Assembly (NCBI RefSeq): GCF_000723885.1
Contig: NZ_CCDG010000059.1
Span: 1-64,000, forward strand
Length of the DNA: 64,000 nt
Source of the DNA: Paenibacillus camerounensis
GTDB lineage: Bacteria > Bacillota > Bacilli > Paenibacillales > Paenibacillaceae
Direction of reading: 5' to 3'
Under the pieces are notes generated by a model. The model searched no databases, was not told the DNA's origin, and saw nothing but the letters and a program-made list of their open reading frames with translations. Of this stretch, positions 34,403 to 43,814 are shown piece by piece; position 1 is the first letter of the stretch; the number at the start of each line of letters is the position of its first letter. A program made the translations under genes and the position numbers.

Positions 34403-35509
34403 ATGCACATCCAATTCTTTCAGCACTTTAACCGGCTTGGGGCGGGAAGTAAATATGAGTGGATTATTAACCGGACCCGCAGGCTCGGCAGAGGGCTGCT
34501 GATTACCGCAGTGTTGGCGGCAGCGGCCAAGGTTTTGGCTCAGCTGCCTTTTCTGACTATAATGGGCCAGCTTGTATTGGCGATCCTGCTTGGAATTCTG
34601 TTCCGCGCCGCCGCCTGCTTGCCGGAAAAAGCAGCGGAAGGCATTCAATTTTCCGCGAAGAAAGGGCTTAGAGCAGGAATTATCCTGCTGGGGCTCAGGC
34701 TAAATCTGCATGATATCGTCCAGGCGGGCCCTAAAGTGCTGGCTTTGGCTGTAATGAACATAGTATTTACGCTTGTTACTGTATATCTATTGAGCAGAGT
34801 TATGAAAATCGGCCGGAGGCTCGGTATTCTGACCGCCTGCGGAACCGCAATCTGCGGAGCCGCGGCAGTAGCGGCAGTCTCCCCGCAGATTAAGGCTACC
34901 GATAATGAGACAGCTGTGAGTGCCGCGACTGTTGCTGTTTTGGGTACTATTTTTACACTTGTTTATATTACAGCTTATCCGTTCCTCGGACTGGGTGAAT
35001 CAGGATATGGTATTTTTGCCGGAGCAACGCTTCACGAGGTTGCGCATGTCATCGCAGCGTCAGCACCGGTTGGTCAGCAGGCCGCCGATCTGGCGGTTAT
35101 CGTCAAGCTGACCCGGGTAGCACTGCTTGCACCGGTAGCACTGGGATTGGGCTTATGGGAAAACCGCCGCCAGCGTATCAAAAGCGAAAAGCTCCAGAGT
35201 AAAAAGGGGGAACACAGCAAGGATGAACTAAACACCCAGCCCAATAAGCTCCCTGTTCCCTGGTTTATCGGAGGATTTCTGCTGATGAGCGGTGTGAATA
35301 CCTTAGGTATTCTTCCCGGTGAGCTGACTGCCGGGCTACTAGCTCTGGCGTATCTGCTGCTTGCAATGGCTATGGCCGGACTTGGTCTCGGCATTGATCT
35401 AAAGACCTTTTGCCGTTTAGGGGGTAAGCCTTTTGCAGCCGGGTTAGCCGGGTCGCTGCTGCTTTCTCTGCTTGGATTTGTTCTTATTCAGCTTATGGGC
35501 TTGAAGTAG
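34403..35509 (+). CDS. YeiH/UPF0324 family membrane transporter
   Basis: A 368-residue protein with about ten membrane segments. Family stretches are visible: LRAGIILLGLRLNL near 92, TACGTAICGAAAVAAVSP near 147 and ATLHEVAHVIAAS near 211. The family is annotated as a putative sulfate exporter, without firm biochemistry. A GTG at 34394 is in frame, but GGAGTGG five bases before ATG 34403 suits the later start. A hydrophilic loop of about 30 charged residues lies near 255-290. Confidence 0.85.
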   Translation: MHIQFFQHFNRLGAGSKYEWIINRTRRLGRGLLITAVLAAAAKVLAQLPFLTIMGQLVLAILLGILFRAAACLPEKAAEGIQFSAKKGLRAGIILLGLRLNLHDIVQAGPKVLALAVMNIVFTLVTVYLLSRVMKIGRRLGILTACGTAICGAAAVAAVSPQIKATDNETAVSAATVAVLGTIFTLVYITAYPFLGLGESGYGIFAGATLHEVAHVIAASAPVGQQAADLAVIVKLTRVALLAPVALGLGLWENRRQRIKSEKLQSKKGEHSKDELNTQPNKLPVPWFIGGFLLMSGVNTLGILPGELTAGLLALAYLLLAMAMAGLGLGIDLKTFCRLGGKPFAAGLAGSLLLSLLGFVLIQLMGLK

Positions 35510-35546
35510 CTTTTCATTATGTGTGAAGCATGCTTTAACGGCTTTT

Positions 35547-36527
35547 TTATCGGGTACTGCTGCGGTAGGCCGACGGCGATACGCCTGTTGTCTTCTTAAA
35601 TACTTTGGAGAAGTGAGCCAGATCCATACCGACCTGCTCGGCGATGTCACCGATACTGAACTTGGAGCCGGACAGCTGCCGTTTGGCCTGCTCCATTCGT
35701 TTGTACTGCACATAATGCATCGGAGGCATCCCCATAAACTTCTTGAAATAAGGGATAAAATAATTCGGATGCAGATGTACAAGCGCAGCCAGCGCATCCA
35801 CCTCCATGGGCTCATGAAGATGCTCCTCGATATATCCCAGGACACTGGCCAGCTTGCCGTGATCCCCCGTATGCGCTACATCGTCCAGAAAGTTCGCATA
35901 CCCGCCGCCCTCAAGGCACATAGCCAGCAGCTGCAGCAGACTGGCCTGCCTGCGTAACGTGGACAGGAAGCTGTCATCCTGGAACAGATCAATCAGCTCA
36001 TTAAAAATCTGCCGGACCGCATCCGGATCAGCAACCTCACAAATATAGAGCTTACCTGCATTGTGGAACAACGGCCATTCCCCGATCTGCGCGTCAAAAT
36101 GGCAATAATAACGCACATACGAATTATGTGCATACGTTACGGAGGTCTGTGTTGTCCCGGCCGGCATAATCATCAGATGACCGGCATGCGGATAATGTGT
36201 CTCGCCGTTAATAATCACCTTACCTTCTCCGCTGTCTATGAAATACAGCCGGTTAAAGGAGGGGGTCTCATTGCTGCGGTCCCAGCCCGGATATTTGCTG
36301 CTTAATTGGGCGTGAGTCACTCTCACCGTCAGATTTTGAAGCAGCCGCCCGGTCAGATTGCCTGTATGGGTGCCGCTATGCCTATTGGTTGTTCTGCCCT
36401 GCATCCCCGTATTCGCCTTATCCTTCTGCTTATCTTCTGCCGTATCAATCATCTCTTTCTTCCTCATCTTTTCATCCCTCGTCTTTTCATTCTTCAGCGT
36501 TCCGTTCATCATGCCGGAAGAGTTCAT
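35547..36527 (-). CDS. AraC family regulator of the adjacent sugar-oxidoreductase operon
   Basis: A 326-residue regulator. The first 45 residues are charged and low-complexity (KNEKTRDEKMRKKEM) and probably disordered. A cupin-type sensor follows (FIDSGEGKVIINGETHYPH), then two C-terminal helix-turn-helix motifs (about 225-322, with HPNYFIPYFKKFMG and DLAHFSKVFKK). It is divergent from the four-gene operon starting at 36904 and is its probable activator. The acidic-basic N-terminal extension is unusual; an internal start after it is possible, but the ATG at 36527 has a GGAGA site. Confidence 0.86.
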   Translation of the reverse strand: MNSSGMMNGTLKNEKTRDEKMRKKEMIDTAEDKQKDKANTGMQGRTTNRHSGTHTGNLTGRLLQNLTVRVTHAQLSSKYPGWDRSNETPSFNRLYFIDSGEGKVIINGETHYPHAGHLMIMPAGTTQTSVTYAHNSYVRYYCHFDAQIGEWPLFHNAGKLYICEVADPDAVRQIFNELIDLFQDDSFLSTLRRQASLLQLLAMCLEGGGYANFLDDVAHTGDHGKLASVLGYIEEHLHEPMEVDALAALVHLHPNYFIPYFKKFMGMPPMHYVQYKRMEQAKRQLSGSKFSIGDIAEQVGMDLAHFSKVFKKTTGVSPSAYRSSTR

Positions 36528-36621
36528 TTCTGCTTTCTCTCCTTAATGGTTAAATTGTTTTGCCGGATAAGATTATCCACTATAGGCGGAAGCAGCGGAG
36601 GGGAATTTTGGAACTGGAGGA

Positions 36622-36693
36622 GCGGTAGCGTCCGCCTTTAGGTTTGGATTTCTACCGCAATCTGTGGTCTGAAATCAGGAAATCCAAACCTAA
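36622..36693. repeat. Long inverted repeat with overlapping alternative stem in the AraC-operon gap
   Basis: TTAGGTTTGGATTTC (36638-36652) is an exact reverse complement of GAAATCCAAACCTAA (36679-36693). A second perfect pair, GCGGTAG (36622-36628) with CTACCGC (36652-36658), overlaps it, so the two stems compete. A third near-copy, GGAAGTCCAAAC, follows at about 36701. It lies in the 376 bases between the divergent AraC gene and the operon. It may be a dispersed intergenic repeat of this genus or an operator. The rest of this gap shows no gene. Confidence 0.7.
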
Positions 36694-36903
36694 CAGCGGC
36701 CGGAAGTCCAAACATTCTCTGGAGCTGCGCACTCTGCCGGCTAGTGCACAAATTTTGAAGGCTAGCGTATTTCACCATTATACCGCTTTCATTTGTACGT
36801 TACATCTTAATAATATACAAAAACACCTTAATTCCACTCATGTTCATTACACGGATTTAGGGTTATTCTCATTTCATAAACATTTACAGGAGTGATCTTT
36901 CAG

Positions 36904-38067
36904 ATGGATAAGGTCAGGTTTGGAATTATTGGTGTAGGCAACATGGGCAGATCACATGCCTTCAGTCTGTTGAATGAAGTGAAAGGCGCCGAATTGACAG
37001 CAGTCTGCGATATCAGTCCGCAGCGGCTGGAATGGGCGGCGGAGCAGCTGCCCGAGCATGTCCTGCGGTTCAGTTCAAGTGAAGAGCTGTTCAAGTCTGG
37101 CAGCGTGGATGCAGTTCTGATCGCCACGCCGCATTACGACCATCCGCCGCTTGCGATTGAAGCACTGAAGCATCATTTACATGTGCTGATCGAAAAGCCG
37201 GCAGGCGTATTTACCAAGGCTGTACAGGAAATGAACGATGTGGCTGCACAGAGCGACCGCAAGTTCGGTATTATGTACAATCAGCGGACAAATCCGCTGT
37301 ACAGAAAGCTGAGGGATTTGATCACATCCGGTGAGCTTGGCGAAATTCGCCGCACCAATTGGATCATAACGGACTGGTACCGTTCGCAGAGCTATTACAA
37401 TTCCGGCGGCTGGCGCGCGACCTGGGCCGGTGAAGGCGGTGGGGTGCTGCTGAACCAGGACCCGCATCAGCTCGATCTGTGGCAGTGGACAACCGGGATG
37501 ATGCCGAAGCGGGTACGCGCCTTCTGCCAGTTCGGCAAATACCGTGATATTGAGGTAGAGGACGATGTAACGGCTTATGTTGAGTACGAGAACGGTGCGA
37601 CCGGCCTGTTCATTACGACGACCGGCGAGGCTCCGGGAACGAACCGCTTTGAAATTACCGGAGATAACGGCAAAATTGTTGTCGAAGACGGCAAGCTGAC
37701 CTTCTGGCGGCTGCGTACACCGGAGTCTGAATTCAATGCCACCTATACCGGAGGCTTCGGGCAGCCGGAATGCTGGAAATGTGAAATCCCCGTAGATAAA
37801 AATAACGGAGGCAGTCATCAGGGCATTCTGCGCAATTTCACGAATGCAATCCTGAACGATGAGCCTTTGATAGCTCCCGGTGAAGAAGGCATACGCGGCT
37901 TGACACTGTCTAACGCGATGTATTTATCCGCCTGGACAGATAACTGGGTGGAGCTGCCGATTGATGCGGAGCTGTTCCATGAGCACCTGCTGAAGAAAGT
38001 ACAAGCCTCTACTTTTAAGAAGGAAACAAGCCAAGGGAAAGCGCTGGATGTATCAGGAACCCACTAA
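36904..38067 (+). CDS. Gfo/Idh/MocA family NAD(P)-dependent oxidoreductase
   Basis: A 387-residue enzyme. The Rossmann motif GVGNMG lies at 10-15 and EKPAG with the conserved Lys at 97-101. The C-terminal alpha/beta domain carries the usual substrate pocket (GGGVLLNQDPHQLDLWQW). The family oxidises or reduces sugars, inositols or their acids. GTG at 36892 is in frame, but CAGGAGTG nine bases before ATG 36904 fits better. It is the first of four co-directed genes with two further oxidoreductases and an isomerase, controlled by the divergent AraC regulator. Confidence 0.9.
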   Translation: MDKVRFGIIGVGNMGRSHAFSLLNEVKGAELTAVCDISPQRLEWAAEQLPEHVLRFSSSEELFKSGSVDAVLIATPHYDHPPLAIEALKHHLHVLIEKPAGVFTKAVQEMNDVAAQSDRKFGIMYNQRTNPLYRKLRDLITSGELGEIRRTNWIITDWYRSQSYYNSGGWRATWAGEGGGVLLNQDPHQLDLWQWTTGMMPKRVRAFCQFGKYRDIEVEDDVTAYVEYENGATGLFITTTGEAPGTNRFEITGDNGKIVVEDGKLTFWRLRTPESEFNATYTGGFGQPECWKCEIPVDKNNGGSHQGILRNFTNAILNDEPLIAPGEEGIRGLTLSNAMYLSAWTDNWVELPIDAELFHEHLLKKVQASTFKKETSQGKALDVSGTH

Positions 38068-38094
38068 AATTATAATAAGGAGCGATTCTGCATA

Positions 38095-38859
38095 ATGAAT
38101 CTGTCATCGATTGCTGCTCAAATGTATACACTTCGTGACTATACCAAAACGCCGGAGGGGCTGCGAGAATCCTTTCAGAAGCTAAAAGAAATCGGCTACA
38201 AGGCTGTTCAGATTTCTGGCATCGGGCCAATTGATCCGCAATTGGTTAAGGAATATGCCGATGAAGCAGGGCTTGCCATCTGTGCGACCCATGTTCCCTG
38301 GAAACGGCTGGTGAATGATCTGGAAGCGATTGCGGCTGAACATAAGCTGTGGAACTGTAAATACATCGGGTTAGGCTCCCTTCCGGCGGAGTATCAGACG
38401 AGTCAGGAGGGCTACCGCAGCTTTGTCAGCCAAGCCTCTGAAATTGCCCGCACTTTGAAGGAGAAGCACGGCCTGCAGTTCATTTATCATAATCATGATT
38501 TTGAATTTGAACGCTTTGACGGTATAACCGGAATGGATGTGCTGATTAACGAAGGAGATGCTGATGCTCTGGGCTTCGAGCTTGATCTGTACTGGGTCCA
38601 GGCTGGAGGCGGGAGCCCGGTCAGCTGGGTTCGCAGGGTAGAAGGAAGAATGCAGGTTGTGCACCTCAAGGATATGGCAATTGTTGAACGGAAGGCGGCT
38701 TTTGCTGAAATCGGGGAAGGGAATATGAATTATCCCGACATCATTGAAGCCTGCCGCGAGACCGGTGTGGAATGGTATGTGGTTGAACAGGATGTCTGCC
38801 GCCGTGATCCGTTCGTGAGTCTAGCCATCAGCCTGAATTATCTGAAAAAGCTTTTGTAG
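38095..38859 (+). CDS. Sugar phosphate isomerase/epimerase (xylose-isomerase-like TIM barrel)
   Basis: A 254-residue barrel protein with metal-site stretches typical of the AP-endonuclease-2/IolE-like superfamily: IYHNHDFEF near 129, GFELDLYWVQAGG near 161, VVHLKDMA near 187 and WYVVEQD near 226. Members isomerise, epimerise or dehydrate sugars and inositols. AAGGAG sets the start. Position between oxidoreductases suggests it acts on the keto product of one of them. The exact reaction is not predictable. Confidence 0.87.
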   Translation: MNLSSIAAQMYTLRDYTKTPEGLRESFQKLKEIGYKAVQISGIGPIDPQLVKEYADEAGLAICATHVPWKRLVNDLEAIAAEHKLWNCKYIGLGSLPAEYQTSQEGYRSFVSQASEIARTLKEKHGLQFIYHNHDFEFERFDGITGMDVLINEGDADALGFELDLYWVQAGGGSPVSWVRRVEGRMQVVHLKDMAIVERKAAFAEIGEGNMNYPDIIEACRETGVEWYVVEQDVCRRDPFVSLAISLNYLKKLL

Positions 38860-38877
38860 CCGGAAGGAGACCAGAAG

Positions 38878-39966
38878 ATGAACCGCAAAGACGGAATGAT
38901 GTACGCACCCAAAAATGAAGCACGTCCGGTAGTTCAGCCTGGCGAATTCACATTTGCTGCTATTGCACTGGATCACGGACATATTTATGGCATGTGCAAC
39001 GGGCTGATTGAGGCTGGAGCGGAGCTCAAATGGGTGTATGACCCGGATGAGGCCAAGGTTAACGCATTTATCAGCACCTACCCGGGGGTTAAAGCGGCAG
39101 GCAGTGCAGAAGAAATCCTGGAGGACCCGGAGATCAGGCTTGTTGCAGCAGCAGCGGTTCCCTCAGAACGTGCGGCGTTAGGAATCAAGGTTATGGAGTA
39201 CGGTAAAGATTATTTTACAGACAAAGCACCGTTCACCTCGCTGGAGCAGCTTGCCGCGGCAAAGCAGCAGGTTCAGAAGACGGGCCGGAAATACATGAGT
39301 TATTTCAGCGAACGGCTGCATGTCGAGAGCGCAGTATATGCCGGACAGCTGGTGAAGCAGGGGGCTATCGGCCGTGTAATCCAGGTCATGGGTACCGGAC
39401 CGCACCGCCTGAACGCCCCAAGCCGGCCGGAATGGTTCTTTCAGCGTGACAAATACGGCGGTATTATCTGCGATATCGGCAGTCATCAGATAGAGCAGTT
39501 TCTATATTATGCCGGCTGCAGCGATGCTAAGGTGCTGCACAGCAAAGTCGCTAATTACAACAACCCGGAGTATCCGGAGCTGGAGGATTTCGGGGATGTC
39601 ACACTGGTCGGGGATAACGGGGCTACTCAATATTTCCGGGTGGACTGGTTTACGCCGGAAGGCCTGGGAACCTGGGGAGACGGCCGGACGGTAATTCTCG
39701 GAACCAAAGGGTACATCGAGCTTCGCAAGTATATTGATATCGGGCGTTCCAAGGAATCAGATCATGTCTATTGGGTTGACAGCGAGGGGGAGCATTATGA
39801 GCATGTAGCAGGTAAAGTGGGTTATCCGTTCTTTGGTGAGCTGATTCTCGACTGCCTGCACCGGACTGAAAAGGCAATGACCCAGGAGCATGTATTCAAA
39901 GCTGCGGAGCTGTGCCTGATCGCCCAAGCCTCGGCATTGAATCTTACACCGGAAACACTGAAATAG
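38878..39966 (+). CDS. Gfo/Idh/MocA family oxidoreductase with atypical N-terminal motif
   Basis: A 362-residue protein. The usual GxGxxG loop is replaced by ALDHGHIYG near 30-38, a form found in a branch of the family. DKAPF stands where EKP is normally found. The C-terminal domain has GGIICDIGSHQIEQF. It starts 18 bases after the isomerase gene behind GGAAGGAGA. The altered nucleotide loop may mean a different cofactor mode or that it only works with a partner. Confidence 0.83.
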   Translation: MNRKDGMMYAPKNEARPVVQPGEFTFAAIALDHGHIYGMCNGLIEAGAELKWVYDPDEAKVNAFISTYPGVKAAGSAEEILEDPEIRLVAAAAVPSERAALGIKVMEYGKDYFTDKAPFTSLEQLAAAKQQVQKTGRKYMSYFSERLHVESAVYAGQLVKQGAIGRVIQVMGTGPHRLNAPSRPEWFFQRDKYGGIICDIGSHQIEQFLYYAGCSDAKVLHSKVANYNNPEYPELEDFGDVTLVGDNGATQYFRVDWFTPEGLGTWGDGRTVILGTKGYIELRKYIDIGRSKESDHVYWVDSEGEHYEHVAGKVGYPFFGELILDCLHRTEKAMTQEHVFKAAELCLIAQASALNLTPETLK

Positions 39967-40010
39967 ACTGAAAATCAACCAGATGTGTATAAAGATCGGA
40001 TGGTGTTAAT

Positions 40011-41045
40011 ATGACTGCACTCGGTGCAGCAATTATTGGCTGCGGGGCAATAGCTCCGCTTCATGCCAATGCAATTGCTGCTATGGAAGGGGTGCGGCTG
40101 GTTACTGCAGCGGATAGTGATGCCGGACAGGCGGCAGCCTTCAGCACACTGTACGGCTGTGAGACCGTGCCGGACTATCAAGAGCTTTTGGAGCGGAAGG
40201 ATATTGATGTTGTCCATTTGTGTACCCCTCATTATCTGCATGCGCAGATGGCAATCGACTGTCTGAATGCGGGCAAGCATGTCCTGACCGAAAAACCGCT
40301 GGCTGCTGATGTAGCTGACGCCCGGCGGATTATTGAAGCAGCGGACCGCAGCAAGGGGCAGTTAGGGGTTGTTTTTCAGAACCGTTATAATGAGCCCTCA
40401 CAGAGGATAAGGCAGATTATAGCTAGCGGTGAGCTTGGACCGCTGGTGTGCATGAAGGCAGTCGTGACCTGGCACCGCAGTGAGCAGTATTACACAGCAA
40501 GCGGCTGGAGGGGCAAATGGGCTACCGAAGGCGGCGGGGTGCTGATCAACCAGACGATTCATACACTGGATCTGCTGCAATGGTTCGGCGGGGAAATAAC
40601 ATCCGTCAAAGGTAAGGTAAGCACAGATGTGCTGGATAACGTTATTGAAGTAGAAGACAGCGCGCACGCCTGCATTACTTTTGCTGATGGAGTAAGAGGG
40701 CTTTTCTATGGTACGAATGCTTATCCGGTTAATTCGCCTGTTGAGCTTGAGCTGGTGTTTGAGCAGGGGACGCTGCTGCAGCGCCGGGACTGTCTGTACC
40801 TGTGGCAAGACGGCCGTGAGCAGCTGCTGTGTGAGCCCGGTACCGTAACGAACGGCGGTAAATCTTACTGGGGCACGGGACATCAGCTGCTGATCAAGGA
40901 TTTCTATCAGCATCTCCGGGATGATCGTAAGTTCTGGCTGGACGGGCGGGAAGGCATCAAGGCGCTGGAGATCATTGCAGATATATACCGCTCATCGGAT
41001 AGCAGGAAGCTTCCCGTAACCGTAGCAGCCATTCTCTCAAATTGA
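40011..41045 (+). CDS. Gfo/Idh/MocA family NAD(P)-dependent oxidoreductase
   Basis: A 344-residue enzyme with a canonical loop (GCGAIAPLHA near 9), TEKPLAAD near 94 and EGGGVLINQTIHTLDLLQWF near 173. It is the last gene of the AraC-linked operon, 44 bases after the previous one. Together, three oxidoreductases and one isomerase suggest stepwise oxidation and epimerisation of a cyclic polyol or sugar; no transporter is in the operon. Confidence 0.9.
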   Translation: MTALGAAIIGCGAIAPLHANAIAAMEGVRLVTAADSDAGQAAAFSTLYGCETVPDYQELLERKDIDVVHLCTPHYLHAQMAIDCLNAGKHVLTEKPLAADVADARRIIEAADRSKGQLGVVFQNRYNEPSQRIRQIIASGELGPLVCMKAVVTWHRSEQYYTASGWRGKWATEGGGVLINQTIHTLDLLQWFGGEITSVKGKVSTDVLDNVIEVEDSAHACITFADGVRGLFYGTNAYPVNSPVELELVFEQGTLLQRRDCLYLWQDGREQLLCEPGTVTNGGKSYWGTGHQLLIKDFYQHLRDDRKFWLDGREGIKALEIIADIYRSSDSRKLPVTVAAILSN

Positions 41046-41125
41046 CTTTACGGATAATTAGCCTTATCTTCATAACATGTGCTTTTATGATCAGCAGATG
41101 AGAGATAGGGAGAGGGAATGTAAGA

Positions 41126-41638
41126 ATGGAACAGGCAATGTTTGCAGGAGGCTGCTTCTGGTGTATGGTAACCCCGTTTGAGGAGCTGCCTGGAATTCAC
41201 GGAATCGTATCCGGGTATGCCGGAGGGACAGTGGAGAATCCGACATACGAGCAGGTTAAGACAGGAACAACCGGTCATTATGAGGTGGTACAGATTACCT
41301 TTGATCCGCAGCTGTTCCCTTACGAGACTCTGCTGGAGCTGTTCTGGCCGCAGATTGATCCTACGGATGACGGCGGGCAGTTTCAGGACCGGGGAAGCCA
41401 GTACCGGACAGCGGTATTCTACTATAATGACAGCCAGCGGCAGGCGGCAGAAGCGTCCAAGGAGCAGGTTGCGTTAAGCGGGAGATTTGAGGGCCCGGTC
41501 GTAACTGAAATTTTGCCGGCGCCGGTCTTCTACCGGGCTGAAGAATATCACCAAGATTATCATAAAAAGAATCCCAAGCACTATAAAGAGGACCGCGAGC
41601 AGTCCGGACGCGATACGTTTATTTCAAAGCACTGGTAA
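41126..41638 (+). CDS. msrA: Peptide-methionine (S)-S-oxide reductase MsrA
   Basis: A 170-residue repair enzyme with the hallmark GGCFWC, catalytic Cys10, near the N-terminus. GYAGG and RTAVFYYN follow, as do the EYHQDYHKKNP residues that bind substrate. It reduces methionine S-sulfoxide in oxidised proteins, recycled through thioredoxin. No MsrB domain or gene is adjacent. It stands alone, ending in a strong terminator. Confidence 0.95.
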   Translation: MEQAMFAGGCFWCMVTPFEELPGIHGIVSGYAGGTVENPTYEQVKTGTTGHYEVVQITFDPQLFPYETLLELFWPQIDPTDDGGQFQDRGSQYRTAVFYYNDSQRQAAEASKEQVALSGRFEGPVVTEILPAPVFYRAEEYHQDYHKKNPKHYKEDREQSGRDTFISKHW

Positions 41639-41654
41639 TGTTCTGATACTGCGA

Positions 41655-41705
41655 AGCCTTATTTCTCCTGCCTTCTGGAGAAATAGGGCTTTTTGGTTTT
41701 TTTGC
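41655..41705 (+). terminator. Intrinsic terminator after msrA
   Basis: AGCCTTATTTCTCC (41655-41668) with GGAGAAATAGGGCT (41677-41690), one G-U step, then TTTTGGTTTTTTT. Confidence 0.88.
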
Positions 41706-41876
41706 AGCAAGCCGTCAGTCAGCAAGCGGAATAAAAACGTTTCACCCCAAATTTTGGGGCGTAAACCGAAAATCTGCGCCTATAAAACAGGCCGGACCAA
41801 GTTTATAATCAGTGTTGAAAACGCAACCATAAATGGGGCGTGATTGATTATAATCCATTAAATGGAGGGAAATGCA

Positions 41877-43235
41877 ATGAGAAAAAAATGGTCCATGCTA
41901 ACGCTCGCGCTTGTGCTCCTGCTCTCCTGCCTGCCGATGTTTGGTTCCAAAGCTGCTGCTGCCGACTACACCCAAGGGGTCAGCCTCTCGGGCACGACGG
42001 CAACGATCTGGTTCAAATCAAGTGTCAGTACCTCATGGGCAGATGTGCACTACAAGGTCAACAACGGCACACAGCTTAATTACCGGATGACGTATAACAG
42101 CAGCACCGCCCGCTATGAGCAGTCTGTAACCGGTGTATCCGCCGGTACAGCAATCAGCTATTTTTTCACATACAACAATGGCACTCCGGCCTACGACACA
42201 GGCTGGTTTACCTGGACAGCCTCAGGCACAACACCAACCACACCGCCTAATTCTTCGAATTCCATCTATTCCATTACCGCAGCCTCCATACCTACAGCTC
42301 CAAACGGTTCGATGTCCCTCAAAGTAATGAATGGAACGGGCGGCGTTTATCCCGACAGCCAGATTTACTGGGGTGTCATCGGCATTAATCCGGCCAATGG
42401 CAAGTGGAGCTATCTGGATCTAAGCGGTAATCTGCTGCCGATCTCAACTGCGCTTAATGATGCTTCCGGGCACCTGACCAAAAACGGGGTTAACTATGCC
42501 AATATTTATCACACCGTCAGCCAGGCCTCATGGGTGAACCTGCCGAAGATCACCTCTGGACGGATGTTCCTCAGTGTCGGCACCCCGCTCTATATTAAGA
42601 CCTATGACGACGGCTTCGCCGGACCGGATATTAATAATCCTACTGATCCGAACCGCAACATCTATTTCGATTTCATAGAATTTACTGTTGACGCAACCGG
42701 CTATCACGGTAACACAACCCGTGTGGATGCCTTCGGTTTCCCGATTCAGCACCGGCTGGTCAATACCAGCGGCTCCTTCGACCAGACTGTCGGTGAACTC
42801 GAGTCGGAGACACGGGCCGGAATCTTTACGAAATATCAAAACGAAGTGCCTGCTGCATTTAAACCGCTTGCTACCCTCCAGGCGCCATACCGGATTGTAG
42901 CACCCATTTACGGATCTTTTGCAGCCGGTGGTGCGAACGCCAATTATTTTGCCGGATATTCCAGCTACAGCACGCAGGATATTCTCCGCTGTGACGGTGC
43001 TCTCACCGATGCCGCTACCGCTGCAGCGATCAACCGTCATGTCTATACCACCAGCAACTGGAACAATGTAGCGAACTACTATAATGCGGCCCCGGCCAAC
43101 TATTATGCGAAATTCTGGCATGATCACAGTATCAACGGCCTGGCGTACGGCTTCCCGTATGATGATGTCAACGGACAGGCGGCATACCTGGAGACCGGCA
43201 ATCCGAAAGGCCTGATTATCCGTGTAGCCTGGTAA
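41877..43235 (+). CDS. Secreted beta-1,3-glucanase, GH64 with N-terminal CBM56-like domain
   Basis: A 452-residue exported enzyme. The signal peptide ends near AAAAD (residue 26). Residues about 28-118 form a beta-1,3-glucan-binding module of the CBM56 type (WADVHYKVNNG, YFFTYNNG). A Thr/Pro/Ser linker (TTPTTPPNSSNS) leads to the GH64 domain, with IYWGVIGINP, RMFLSVGTPLYIK, NIYFDFIEFTVD (acidic catalytic region) and the C-terminal AKFWHDHSINGLAYGFPYDD. It would cut laminarin or fungal wall glucan into pentasaccharides. GGAGGG before ATG 41877 sets the start. A near-palindrome CCCCAAATTTTGGGG lies at 41745-41759 upstream. Confidence 0.88.
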   Translation: MRKKWSMLTLALVLLLSCLPMFGSKAAAADYTQGVSLSGTTATIWFKSSVSTSWADVHYKVNNGTQLNYRMTYNSSTARYEQSVTGVSAGTAISYFFTYNNGTPAYDTGWFTWTASGTTPTTPPNSSNSIYSITAASIPTAPNGSMSLKVMNGTGGVYPDSQIYWGVIGINPANGKWSYLDLSGNLLPISTALNDASGHLTKNGVNYANIYHTVSQASWVNLPKITSGRMFLSVGTPLYIKTYDDGFAGPDINNPTDPNRNIYFDFIEFTVDATGYHGNTTRVDAFGFPIQHRLVNTSGSFDQTVGELESETRAGIFTKYQNEVPAAFKPLATLQAPYRIVAPIYGSFAAGGANANYFAGYSSYSTQDILRCDGALTDAATAAAINRHVYTTSNWNNVANYYNAAPANYYAKFWHDHSINGLAYGFPYDDVNGQAAYLETGNPKGLIIRVAW

Positions 43236-43312
43236 ACTCAGCTCAAGTCTTGCTACATTCTATCACCTTGATCTAATATAGTTACATACACAGACAACCA
43301 AGAGGTGGAAGA

Positions 43313-43738
43313 ATGAAGTTTCATGAATTTAGCACCGGCCAGACCTTTAGAACGAAATCATTAAGTATAACTCCTGAGAATGTTAAAAGCTTTGCTGCTG
43401 AATTTGATCCGCAGTATATGCATCTGGACGAAGAACGGGCGAAGCAGGGGAGATTCGGCGGAATTATCGCATCGGGCATTCAGACCTTGGCCGTTTCCTT
43501 CAAGCTCTGGGTCGAAACCGGCAGCTATGGTGAGGATATTGTAGCCGGGACTGCGATGAATAACATCCGGTTTATCAAGCCTGTGCTGCCGGGAGATGAA
43601 TTATATTGCATTGTGGAAGTAATAGATTTGGCGGAGAAGAAGAATGATACAGGACTTGTGACGGTAAGGCTGTCAACGTTCAATCAGGCGGAGGGTCTGG
43701 TGTTTGAGGGCGAGCTGTCGGTGCTGGTCCAGAAGTAG
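43313..43738 (+). CDS. MaoC-like hotdog-fold dehydratase
   Basis: A 141-residue single-domain protein with the MaoC hydratase motif region (FDPQYMHLDEERA, with Asp32 and His37 as likely catalytic residues) and FGGIIASGIQTLA after it. It would hydrate or dehydrate an enoyl-CoA-type substrate. It is alone behind an AGAGGTGG site and is not linked to fatty-acid genes here, so the substrate is unknown. Confidence 0.88.
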   Translation: MKFHEFSTGQTFRTKSLSITPENVKSFAAEFDPQYMHLDEERAKQGRFGGIIASGIQTLAVSFKLWVETGSYGEDIVAGTAMNNIRFIKPVLPGDELYCIVEVIDLAEKKNDTGLVTVRLSTFNQAEGLVFEGELSVLVQK

Positions 43739-43755
43739 AAGAATACCTGAAATGA

Positions 43756-43800
43756 AAAAAAACGGCAGTCCGGATCTTTAGAATCCGGGTTGCCGTTTTT
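43756..43800. terminator. Bidirectional terminator between maoC-like and GNAT genes
   Basis: AAAAAACGGCAGTCCGGAT and ATCCGGGTTGCCGTTTTTT pair across 43756-43800 with small mismatches. A and T tracts on both sides serve the two convergent genes. Confidence 0.85.
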
Positions 43801-43814
43801 TGTACTAAATCATA

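Noticed and set aside
36644..36895. Plus-strand frame of 83 codons before the oxidoreductase operon
   Set aside because: It runs through the inverted repeat and promoter region, has no good ribosome site and an unlikely composition.
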